A stretch of DNA of 8,311 bases. It comes from Pseudomonas sp. (GTDB taxonomy: Bacteria > Pseudomonadota > Gammaproteobacteria > Pseudomonadales > Pseudomonadaceae). The position numbers and the translations under genes are program-made. Shown piece after piece: positions 1 to 5,985 of the stretch. The stretch's first letter is position 1. Every line of letters starts with the position of its first letter. The notes beneath the pieces were generated by a model, which saw only the letters and a list, made by a program, of their open reading frames with translations, was not told the origin of the DNA and did no database searches. The DNA lies in the NCBI GenBank assembly GCA_003525045.1, contig DQGF01000554.1, positions 21,328 through 29,638 on the forward strand. The letters are read 5' to 3'.

Positions 1-189
1 GTTCGGGTCCTGTTGGATGCCGTCGATCAGCCTGTCCGCTTCCATGTGCCTGTCGCTCATCGCCAGCGACCAGGCCGCTCGCGGTGCCCAGTTTGAAGCC
101 TTCGACCAAGAGAGGACGGCGTCTATCGGCACGTCTTTTATGTTCTGGCCGACAAGGCTGGCCTGCCACTCCCTTACATAGCCCCCCAT
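1..189 (-). CDS. Possible 5' part of an unidentified gene, cut by left edge
   Basis: A minus-strand frame is open from the left edge to beyond base 207 and gives a protein-like sequence. It contains about 14 charged residues in 63, four Trp, no Cys, and an amphipathic stretch ending EADRLIDGIQQDPN. In-frame ATG codons lie at 207, 198 and 189 (first base, minus strand). I chose 189 because a G7 run sits about 9 bases upstream and could act as a poor Shine-Dalgarno site, but the start is uncertain. I recognise no family. A competing plus-strand frame is open from base 2 to a TAG at 179-181, but its product is rich in Ser and Cys, which is typical of a shadow frame. The two frames share their third codon positions, so GC3 cannot separate them. 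If real, this gene would be divergent from the thiolase gene and share its upstream region. Confidence 0.35.
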   Translation of the reverse strand, partial: MGGYVREWQASLVGQNIKDVPIDAVLSWSKASNWAPRAAWSLAMSDRHMEADRLIDGIQQDPN

Positions 190-219
190 AAAGATCATCC
201 CCCCCATCGAGAGGGGGGT
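182..219. other. C/G homopolymer tracts with potential hairpin
   Basis: There are C runs at 182-187 (six) and 199-205 (seven), each within a CCCCCCAT repeat, followed by a G run at 213-218 (six). Either C run could pair with the G run. The nearer pair gives a six-base GC stem with loop ATCGAGA. No T tract follows on the plus strand (TTGTCTGG), so it is a poor intrinsic terminator. On the minus strand the tracts become G runs directly around the possible start codons at 207, 198 and 189. It could be a weak terminator for a gene ending at 181, a translational control element for a minus-strand gene, or simply a low-complexity stretch. Confidence 0.4.
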
Positions 220-220
220 T

Positions 221-271
221 GTCTGGTGCAGACCCGATAGGGTGAGTTCCACGTTGCGTCTGCAGTGCAGA
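221..271. promoter_or_regulatory. Two related short palindromes upstream of the thiolase gene
   Basis: Bases 221-233 read GTCTGGTGCAGAC, a palindrome with GTCTG/CAGAC arms. Bases 259-271 read TCTGCAGTGCAGA, a perfect palindrome around one central base. Written with their flanks, the two are the same core, GTCTG..GTGCAGA, with two extra bases (CA) in the second. Their left ends are 37 bases apart. Paired similar palindromes ahead of a catabolic gene row fit a dimeric regulator's operator, but no regulator is identified and no convincing -35/-10 or sigma-54 site was found in 208-357. The rest of this intergenic stretch shows nothing else I can name. Confidence 0.3.
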
Positions 272-345
272 TCGAATGTTCCGGCCGCATGTGGCACTGC
301 GTGACACCTGTTCGATAAGCGACGTGCTGTCGCGTGTCGGCTATC

Positions 346-350
346 GAGGG
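346..350 (+). promoter_or_regulatory. Ribosome binding site of the thiolase gene
   Basis: GAGGG lies seven bases before ATG 358. It decides the start against the in-frame GTG at 334, which has no purine-rich site in front and would add eight residues (MSAIEGNS) not expected for the family. Confidence 0.75.
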
Positions 351-357
351 AAATTCC

Positions 358-1521
358 ATGAGTCAAAGAGTGCTGATTGCGGGGGTGGGTATGACTCCGT
401 TTGTCCCGCTGGGCGCTGGCGAAAGTACCGCCGTGCTGGCAGGGCGGGCGATTCGCCTGGCACTTGACGATGCGCGCATTGACTACGATCTGGTCGATCA
501 GGTGTTCGCCGCTTGTGTCAGCGGTGCGGTCGGTTGCAGCGAAGAGGCCTTGGCCGAAACGGGCCTTACCGGCATTCCTGTGTTCACGGTCCGGGACGGC
601 TGCGTAGCGGCGACCAGTGCATTTCAGTTGGCGCGCCATAGCGTGTTATGCGGCGAGGCCGAATGCGCGTTGGTGCTGGGATTCGAAAGCATGCCGGCGA
701 ACGTTTCCAACCGGGCGTTTTTCGGCCTGGACGATTTGGCGCCGCAAGCGTGGGGCAGCCTCGAGCACAGTGACGCCGCCCTGGCTTTTCTTGCTCGCCG
801 TCAGCAACCGGCCGCGCTGTTCGCCGCCCAGACCAGCTGGTTGTTGACTCGCATGGGCGTGGCTCAGTCCAGCTTCGAACAGGTGCTCAGCCAGGCCCGG
901 ACACAGGCCAGTGTCAATCCCCTGGCCGTACTGAATCATGGCGCCGCGCTCGATGGCTGGCTGGCGCCCTATCTCTGCCCACCGGCATGCGGGGCGGCGG
1001 CGGTGCTGCTGTGCAGTCCGGCATTTCTCGCTCGTTATGGCGCCCGGGGTGGGGTGGCGGTGCTGTCCAGCGTGCGCGGCAGTGACACCGCCTCTGAGCA
1101 GGAGTCCGGTTGCGTACTGGATGTGTTGGGGCGTGCCGCGACTCGCCGCGTCGCCCAGCAAGCCTACGAACTGGCCGGACTCGGTGCCGACGAGATCGAA
1201 GTGGTCGAGCTGCACGACCAGAGTGTCGGCGACTTCATGGTCTACAGCGCCGCCCTGGGTTTGTGCGAGGAAGACCAGATCGACACGTTCGTGCGTGAAC
1301 GCCGCAATGTCCGAGGCGCACAGGTTGCCATCTGTGCCTCGGGTGGCCTGCTCGGTCGCGGTCACGCCCCCGGCGCAACGGGGTTGGCGCAAATCGCTGA
1401 ACTGGTCTGGCAACTGCGCGGCACCGCAACACATAGACAACGCCAAGGTGCCCGGACGGCACTTCAGCACAGCGCGGCCCTGGGACGCGCCGTGGCGGTA
1501 ACCATCCTGCAACGCACATAA
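358..1521 (+). CDS. SCP2-type thiolase / thiolase-like protein
   Basis: This 387-residue protein has the length and motif order of an SCP2-type (sterol carrier protein X) thiolase without the lipid-carrier tail. Such enzymes act in the cytoplasm on 3-ketoacyl-CoA, by thiolytic cleavage or the reverse. Visible landmarks are GVGMTPF near the N-terminus; LTGIPVFTVRDGC with the expected nucleophile Cys82; AECALVLGFESM; LCPPACGAAAVLL; ELHDQ with His286; GGLLGRGHAPGATGLAQ with His336; and a C-terminal ALQHS segment. Three positions are unusual. The family HDCF motif is HDQS here, so the second catalytic Cys is missing. GHPxGATG is GHAPGATG. LQHNxGxGG is LQHSAALGR. Cys326 (ICASGG) stands where NPSGG is common. 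Activity may therefore be altered. No DUF35/OB-fold partner, acyl-CoA ligase or dehydrogenase is visible nearby. The next gene begins 54 bases downstream with no terminator between. Being first in the row suggests a catabolic step linked to the transport genes. Family is secure; reaction and substrate are not. Confidence 0.88.
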   Translation: MSQRVLIAGVGMTPFVPLGAGESTAVLAGRAIRLALDDARIDYDLVDQVFAACVSGAVGCSEEALAETGLTGIPVFTVRDGCVAATSAFQLARHSVLCGEAECALVLGFESMPANVSNRAFFGLDDLAPQAWGSLEHSDAALAFLARRQQPAALFAAQTSWLLTRMGVAQSSFEQVLSQARTQASVNPLAVLNHGAALDGWLAPYLCPPACGAAAVLLCSPAFLARYGARGGVAVLSSVRGSDTASEQESGCVLDVLGRAATRRVAQQAYELAGLGADEIEVVELHDQSVGDFMVYSAALGLCEEDQIDTFVRERRNVRGAQVAICASGGLLGRGHAPGATGLAQIAELVWQLRGTATHRQRQGARTALQHSAALGRAVAVTILQRT

Positions 1522-1565
1522 GGACAGCGTCGCAGGCCGATTCAATGCATTTTCATGAACATCAG

Positions 1566-1575
1566 AGAAGGTGAG
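1566..1575 (+). promoter_or_regulatory. Ribosome binding site of the DUF1302 gene
   Basis: AGAAGGTGAG directly precedes ATG 1576 and matches the anti-Shine-Dalgarno region. The in-frame ATG at 1555 has no such site and would put seven extra residues, two of them acidic, before the signal peptide, so 1576 is preferred. The first codons (AAC AAT AAC AAT AAG) are A-rich, which usually favours open mRNA around the start. Confidence 0.6.
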
Positions 1576-3405
1576 ATGAACAATAACAATAAGATCTGCC
1601 AAACAAACTTGCGTCGAGGACTTCTGGCTTCAGCGATCCTGACCGGGTTGGGTATCGGGCCCGTGCAGGCCCTGGAAATCCCTACCGGCAACGAAGACCT
1701 GGCCGTGCGTTTCGACAACACCTTCAAGTTCAACTATGCCCAGCGGGTCGAAAGTCCGAACAGCAAGTTGGCCAATTCGTGGAACAACAACGACGGTAAC
1801 CGTAACTTCTCCTCGGGCAGTGCCGTGTCCCAGCGCCTGGATGTGCTCTCGGAACTGGACGTGGTCTACAAGCAAAAGGCCGGCTTTCGCGTCAGCGCCA
1901 ACACCTGGTATGACCACGCCTACGACAACGTAGGCAGCGACAACGCGGCAACCAATCAGCTCAACCACGGCGTGCCGGACTCACGGCATATCAGCGGTTA
2001 CGCCGATCGCTATTACAACGGACCCTCGGCCGAGATCCTCGATGCCTTTGTCTTCGGCAGCATGGAAGTCGGTGAAGAATCGATGCTCAGCGCCAAGCTC
2101 GGCAAGCACACCCAATACTGGGGTGAAAGCATCCTGGCCTTTGCCCACGGCAACAGCTATGGCCAGTCCGGCCTGGACATTTCCAAGGCGTTGGCGGTAC
2201 CAGGCACCGAAGCCAAGGAACTGTTCATTCCGCGCAATCAGCTGTCCACCAGTCTGACGGTCAGCCCGGAGCTGACCCTCGGTGCGCAGTACTTCCTCGA
2301 CTGGGACGCCGCGCGCCTGCCGGAGTCGGGTACGTACCTGGGTTTCAACGATGGCATCCAGAATGGCGGGCATAACCTGGCGCTGATCGGCGGCGTCAAC
2401 CCGTTCTTCGGTGCTCCCGGCCCAATCGGTGCCAATCAGTTTCTGCGCCTGAGCAACGGCCATACCTTCACCCCGGACAAGCACGGCGACTTCGGTTTGA
2501 TGGCCAAGTGGAGCCCGGAATGGCTGGACGGCACCTTGGGTGTTTACTACCGCAATACCTCCGATATTTTGCCCAACCTGGCGCTGCAACCGACCGCCGT
2601 CGGCCCGGCGCAGCTGATCTCCGGCAACATCGGCAGCTACAACCAGTTCTACGTCGATGACATCGATATCTACGGCATCAGTCTGTCGAAAAGCATCGCC
2701 GGGGTCAGCGTCGGTTTTGACCTGAACTACCGCGAGAACATGCCGCTGGCCAGTGTGCCCGGCTCTGTCAGCCCGGCTGCAGCCGCCGCCGGCTTGCCCG
2801 GTTTCATCGGCAGCTTCGATGGCGAAAACGGCGTGGCCCGCGGCAACACCGTGCACGCGGTGCTCAACGGCCTGACCACCTTTGGCGACACGCCTTTGTG
2901 GGACAGCTCCTCGTTGCTGGTCGAGCTTGGCTACAGCCGCTGGCTGAAGGTGACCGACAACAAGCAACTGTTCAAGGGTGAGGACTGGTACCACGGCACC
3001 GACAAGGTCACCAAGGACAACTACATCCTCGGCGTCAATTTCAACCCGACCTGGTACCAGGTGTTCCCCGGCATCGATATGTACATGCCGATGACCTACA
3101 ACGTCGGGCTCAACGGCAACTCCGCCGTCCAGCTCGGCGGTAACGAGGACGCCGGCAGCTACTCGGTCGGCATCGGCATGGATGTGCGCAGCCAGTACCG
3201 CTTCGACCTGAAGTACGTGGACAACTTCGGTCCGTTCGATACCTGTGACTCCGCCGGCAGCGCTGGCAATCCGGGAGACGGCGCAGCACCGGGCGCCAAC
3301 GGCCAGTACAACTGCGCCGTTGGTCAAACCACCGCCTTCGGCGGAACCCCATCGCAGCTCAAGGATCGCGGCATGGTCACTTTCACCTTCAAAACGACTA
3401 TCTGA
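1576..3405 (+). CDS. DUF1302 family protein, predicted outer-membrane beta-barrel
   Basis: This 609-residue exported protein belongs to the DUF1302 family. Residues 1-32 form a signal peptide: an Asn/Lys/Arg-rich start, hydrophobic core LLASAILTGLGIG and likely cleavage after VQA. The mature start (LEIPTGNEDLAVRFDNTFKFNYAQRV) resembles a first beta-strand. Family landmarks are NNNDGNRNF followed by SQRLDVLSELDVVY, then YWGES at about residue 181, GQSGLDISKALAVPG, AKELFIPRNQLS and GAQYFLDW. Alternating polar and hydrophobic strands rich in Tyr, Trp, Asn and Asp continue to the C-terminal strand GMVTFTFKTTI, as in a barrel. Near the end, a Gly/Ala-rich loop holds the only mature-region cysteines I noticed, Cys557 and Cys580, which might form a disulphide. 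The molecular function of the family is not established. With DUF1329, a propeller and an MMPL pump downstream, the natural inference is a channel or receptor for a hydrophobic compound. The DUF1329 gene starts 32 bases after the stop, so the two are very likely cotranscribed. Confidence 0.92.
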   Translation: MNNNNKICQTNLRRGLLASAILTGLGIGPVQALEIPTGNEDLAVRFDNTFKFNYAQRVESPNSKLANSWNNNDGNRNFSSGSAVSQRLDVLSELDVVYKQKAGFRVSANTWYDHAYDNVGSDNAATNQLNHGVPDSRHISGYADRYYNGPSAEILDAFVFGSMEVGEESMLSAKLGKHTQYWGESILAFAHGNSYGQSGLDISKALAVPGTEAKELFIPRNQLSTSLTVSPELTLGAQYFLDWDAARLPESGTYLGFNDGIQNGGHNLALIGGVNPFFGAPGPIGANQFLRLSNGHTFTPDKHGDFGLMAKWSPEWLDGTLGVYYRNTSDILPNLALQPTAVGPAQLISGNIGSYNQFYVDDIDIYGISLSKSIAGVSVGFDLNYRENMPLASVPGSVSPAAAAAGLPGFIGSFDGENGVARGNTVHAVLNGLTTFGDTPLWDSSSLLVELGYSRWLKVTDNKQLFKGEDWYHGTDKVTKDNYILGVNFNPTWYQVFPGIDMYMPMTYNVGLNGNSAVQLGGNEDAGSYSVGIGMDVRSQYRFDLKYVDNFGPFDTCDSAGSAGNPGDGAAPGANGQYNCAVGQTTAFGGTPSQLKDRGMVTFTFKTTI

Positions 3406-3412
3406 TCGAACC

Positions 3413-3425
3413 GTTGCTCAGCAAC
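3413..3425 (+). other. Small inverted repeat just before the DUF1329 ribosome binding site
   Basis: GTTGCTCAGCAAC is a perfect palindrome (GTTGCT/AGCAAC around one base). In RNA it could form a five-pair stem with a three-base loop. It lies 7 bases after the DUF1302 stop and directly abuts the AGGAG site at 3426-3430. It might stabilise an mRNA end or tune translation of the next gene. No T tract follows, so it is not a terminator. It is short enough to occur by chance. Confidence 0.3.
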
Positions 3426-3437
3426 AGGAGATATTCC

Positions 3438-4799
3438 ATGAAATTCGTCAAATCAGTTCTGGCCACCACCTTGGCGTTGGCCGTCGCCGGCGGCGCACAT
3501 GCAGCCGTTTCCCCGGACCAGGCAGCCAAGCTCGGCACGACTTTGACCGGTGTCGGTGCCGAAAAGGCCGGCAACGCCGACGGTAGCATCCCGGCTTACA
3601 GCGGTGGCCTGACCACGGCACCCGCTTCCTTCCAGAAGGGCAGTTCCTTTCGTCCCGACCCGTTCGAGGCTGAAAAGCCAAGGCTGGTGATCAACAGCAA
3701 GAATGCCAGCGAATACAACGGCAAGCTGACCGCATCGACCCAGGAATTGCTCAAGCGTTACCCGTCCTTTCGCGTTGATGTGTTCCCGACCCACCGTACC
3801 GTGGGCCTGCCGCAACGAGTGCTGGACAATACTGCCAAAAACGCCGTGGGGACTAAGTCACTCGAAGGTGGCGTAGCTCTGGAAAACGCGTTGCCGGGCA
3901 TACCCTTCCCGATCCCCGGTGATGGCAATGAAGCCATGTGGAACCATCTGCTGCGCTTTCAGGGGCATGCCCTCAATATCAAGTACGACAACTGGAACGT
4001 CGATTCTTCCGGTCGCGCAACCCTGGCCACCACCAGCAACGGCTACCTTGAATACCCCCTGTATGAACCGTCCCGCACGGAACCGGCAAAAGAGAGCGAT
4101 CTGTTCTTCAAGACCAAGCTCTATTACCAGGGCCCGGCCCGTCGCGCCGGCGAGGCGATTTTGCTCAACGACGCGGTCAACCCGCTGAAGCAACCGCGCC
4201 GTGGCTGGCAGTACTTGCCCGGGCAACGCCGCGTCAAGTTGGCACCGGATCTGGCCTACGACACGCCGAACCCAGGTACGGCCGGTAGCTCCACCTATGA
4301 CGATGCCTGGGTGTTCAACGGTGCGCTGGACCGGTACGACTTCAAGCTGATCGGCAAGAAGGAGATGGTCGTTCCGTACAACACCTACAAGCTCAACTAC
4401 CACGACAAAGCGGCGGACATCACCACGCCGAACCATGTCAACCCCGACCTGGTGCGCTGGGAACTGCACCGTGTCTGGGTCGTCGAAGCGACGCTGAAGC
4501 CGGGCAAGCGCCACATCTACAGCAAACGTACCTTCTACCTCGACGAGGACAGCTGGATCGCCCTGGCGTCCGACGAATATGACGCCAATGGCAAGCTGTA
4601 CCGAGGCTCCTTCGCGCACATGGCCTACAGCTACGACGTGCAGGCGCCGAATTCGGACAACTTCATGACCTACGACTTCGTCGCGGGTAGTTACAGCATC
4701 TCTGGTGTTTACGGCCCTTACGGCGGCATCAAGTACATCGAAGCGCTCTCCAAAGCTCAGTGGGCACCGGAGTCGCTGGCCGGCGCGGGTATCCGTTAA
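3438..4799 (+). CDS. DUF1329 family exported protein (LolA/LolB-like group)
   Basis: This 453-residue protein starts at ATG 3438, with AGGAG at 3426-3430 and seven bases between. Residues 1-22 form a clean signal peptide (MKFVKSVLATTLALAVAGG, cleavage after AHA). There is no lipobox Cys, so it should be a soluble or peripheral periplasmic protein. DUF1329 landmarks are GAEKAGNADGSIPAYSGG (40-57), GIPFPIPGDGNEAMWNHLLR (154-173), GPARRAGEAILL, GWQYLPGQRRV, APDLAYDTP, VPYNTYKLNY, ELHRVWVVEATLKPGKRH and YLDEDSWIALASDEYD. The length is typical of the family. As I recall, DUF1329 is placed in the LolA/LolB fold group, whose members bind lipid in a half-barrel, so a periplasmic lipid shuttle is a reasonable inference, though not shown for this protein. 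DUF1302 and DUF1329 genes are commonly found together, as here, which suggests a matched pair: barrel plus periplasmic carrier. A strong terminator follows 22 bases after the stop. Confidence 0.93.
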   Translation: MKFVKSVLATTLALAVAGGAHAAVSPDQAAKLGTTLTGVGAEKAGNADGSIPAYSGGLTTAPASFQKGSSFRPDPFEAEKPRLVINSKNASEYNGKLTASTQELLKRYPSFRVDVFPTHRTVGLPQRVLDNTAKNAVGTKSLEGGVALENALPGIPFPIPGDGNEAMWNHLLRFQGHALNIKYDNWNVDSSGRATLATTSNGYLEYPLYEPSRTEPAKESDLFFKTKLYYQGPARRAGEAILLNDAVNPLKQPRRGWQYLPGQRRVKLAPDLAYDTPNPGTAGSSTYDDAWVFNGALDRYDFKLIGKKEMVVPYNTYKLNYHDKAADITTPNHVNPDLVRWELHRVWVVEATLKPGKRHIYSKRTFYLDEDSWIALASDEYDANGKLYRGSFAHMAYSYDVQAPNSDNFMTYDFVAGSYSISGVYGPYGGIKYIEALSKAQWAPESLAGAGIR

Positions 4800-4821
4800 C
4801 CGAACTCCATAGCGTCACTTT

Positions 4822-4858
4822 CCACCGGGAAGCGGTAGCGCTTGCCGGTGGCTTTTTT
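4822..4858 (+). terminator. Intrinsic terminator after the DUF1329 gene
   Basis: The stem is CCACCGG (4822-4828) pairing with CCGGTGG (4845-4851). Inside it, after one G-G mismatch, AAGCG pairs with CGCTT around loop GTAG. A run of six T follows at 4853-4858. This is a textbook rho-independent terminator in the plus direction, 22 bases after the DUF1329 stop and only 15 bases before the next start codon. Partial readthrough would give higher expression of the front genes than of the propeller and permease. No promoter fits in the 15 bases after it, so rear-gene transcription must come from readthrough or from a promoter inside the DUF1329 gene. Confidence 0.85.
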
Positions 4859-4873
4859 ATCCGGGAAACAGCT

Positions 4874-5950
4874 ATGAATAACTTCAAGTGGATGGCGTTT
4901 GCCGCACTGGCTGCGGCGCTGGCGCTGCCGTTCACCCGCCCCGTGGTCGCGGCAGAATTTGCCGATACCCTGGACAGTCCGGCCATCCAGAGTGAAAAGG
5001 CGGTCCAGGGCGCGTTCACCGGGCTGACCAGTGCTGGAAACCGCCTGGTCGCGGTCGGCCAGCGCGGGCACATTTTTTATTCGGACGATAACGGTCAGCA
5101 GTGGCACCAGGCTCGGGTACCGGTCAGCTCCGACCTGGTGGCCGTGCATTTTCCAACAACGCGCCAAGGCTGGGCCGTCGGCCACGATGGGGTGGTGTTG
5201 CACAGCAGCGATGGCGGTGAAACCTGGAGTCGTCAATTTGACGGCCGCAAGGTCGGCCCGACATTGCTCGCGTATTACCAACAACAGGCCGCGATGCGCC
5301 CGGATGACGAGTCGATTGCAAACGTGCTGATCGAGTCCCGGCGCATGACAGAGGAGGGCGCCGACAAACCGTTTCTCGATGTCTGGTTCGAAAACGACCG
5401 CGTCGGCTACATCGTCGGCGCCTTCAACCTGATCTTCCGTACCGACGACGGTGGTCAAAGCTGGACCCCCTGGCTTGATCGCACAGAGAATCCTGCTGCG
5501 CTGAACCTGTACGCGCTGCGTCCGGTCGGCAATGAGCTGTTCATCGTCGGCGAACAAGGCCTGGTGCTCAAGCTTGACCCGGCAACCCAGCGTTTCATTG
5601 CTACCCCGACACCCTACAACGGCACCTTCTTCGGTATCACCGGCAAACCCGGTGCGGTGCTGGTCTTCGGCCTGCGCGGCAATGTGTATCGCAGCGTCGA
5701 TGGCGCTGCCAGCTGGAGTCAGGTCGAGCTTGGCCTGCCTTCGAGCATCACCGCCAGTACGGTCACCCACGATGGGCGAATCGTGCTGCTGAGCCAGGCC
5801 GGCCATGTACTGGTCAGCGTCGACGACGGTGCCAGCTTCAAACTGCAGCCACAAAACGGCCTGGCGCCGGTGGCCGCGGCCCAGGTATCGGGTTCCGGTG
5901 CGCTGGTGCTCTCCGGTGTTCGTGGCCTGCGTCAGCTACCCCTCGAATAA
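4874..5950 (+). CDS. Exported YCF48/BNR-type beta-propeller protein
   Basis: This 358-residue protein starts at ATG 4874, with a modest GGGA site at 4863-4866. An in-frame upstream start at 4760 is rejected because it overlaps the DUF1329 gene, runs through the terminator and buries the signal peptide. Residues 1-27 form a signal peptide (hydrophobic core MAFAALAAALALPF, cleavage near VVAA). The mature part carries five Asp-box-like motifs: SDDNGQQW (70-77), SSDGGETW (111-118), TDDGGQSW (190-197), SVDGAASW (274-281) and SVDDGASF (315-322), the last two degenerate. Blade strands such as GWAVGHDGVVLHS and ELFIVGEQGLVLKL repeat between them. This is the YCF48-like propeller pattern, named after the photosystem II assembly factor; a photosynthetic role is not implied. 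Residues about 128-166 form a helix-like insert not expected in a simple blade. Propellers usually bind partner proteins, so an assembly or adaptor role for the permease 35 bases downstream is a fair inference. It has none of the usual catalytic glycosidase residues I could identify. Confidence 0.88.
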   Translation: MNNFKWMAFAALAAALALPFTRPVVAAEFADTLDSPAIQSEKAVQGAFTGLTSAGNRLVAVGQRGHIFYSDDNGQQWHQARVPVSSDLVAVHFPTTRQGWAVGHDGVVLHSSDGGETWSRQFDGRKVGPTLLAYYQQQAAMRPDDESIANVLIESRRMTEEGADKPFLDVWFENDRVGYIVGAFNLIFRTDDGGQSWTPWLDRTENPAALNLYALRPVGNELFIVGEQGLVLKLDPATQRFIATPTPYNGTFFGITGKPGAVLVFGLRGNVYRSVDGAASWSQVELGLPSSITASTVTHDGRIVLLSQAGHVLVSVDDGASFKLQPQNGLAPVAAAQVSGSGALVLSGVRGLRQLPLE

Positions 5951-5985
5951 GCCCACTGTCGTATAACAAAAGAGACAAGAACGTT

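Noticed and set aside
291..318. TGGCAC followed by GATAAG as a promoter
   Set aside because: TGGCAC suggested a sigma-54 site but no TTGC lies at the required spacing, and the match to sigma-70 boxes is weak.
235..346. CGATAG at 235-240 and CTATCG at 341-346 as a long-range inverted repeat
   Set aside because: Six bases more than 100 apart are expected by chance.
276..467. Short plus-strand open frame overlapping the thiolase start
   Set aside because: It overlaps the thiolase gene in another frame, lacks a ribosome site and gives an Arg/Gly-rich product.
646..1602. Long open frame on the minus strand opposite the thiolase gene
   Set aside because: It is antisense to a clear thiolase, its product has no recognisable motif, and its frame is open because of high third-position GC in the real gene.
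1981..3327. 448-residue minus-strand open frame opposite the DUF1302 gene
   Set aside because: Its composition is dominated by Val, Ala, Asp, Gln and Arg without domain signals, and the plus strand carries a full DUF1302 protein with signal peptide. It is a shadow frame.
3858..4619. Minus-strand open frame opposite the DUF1329 gene
   Set aside because: It lies wholly within a well-supported DUF1329 gene and shows no independent ribosome site or motif.
4760..4873. N-terminal extension of the propeller gene
   Set aside because: It overlaps the end of DUF1329, includes the terminator and places residues before an obvious signal peptide.
4796..5854. Minus-strand open frame opposite the propeller gene, crossing the terminator
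   Set aside because: It would read through the 4822-4858 hairpin in reverse and has no family features. The plus frame has regular Asp-box repeats.
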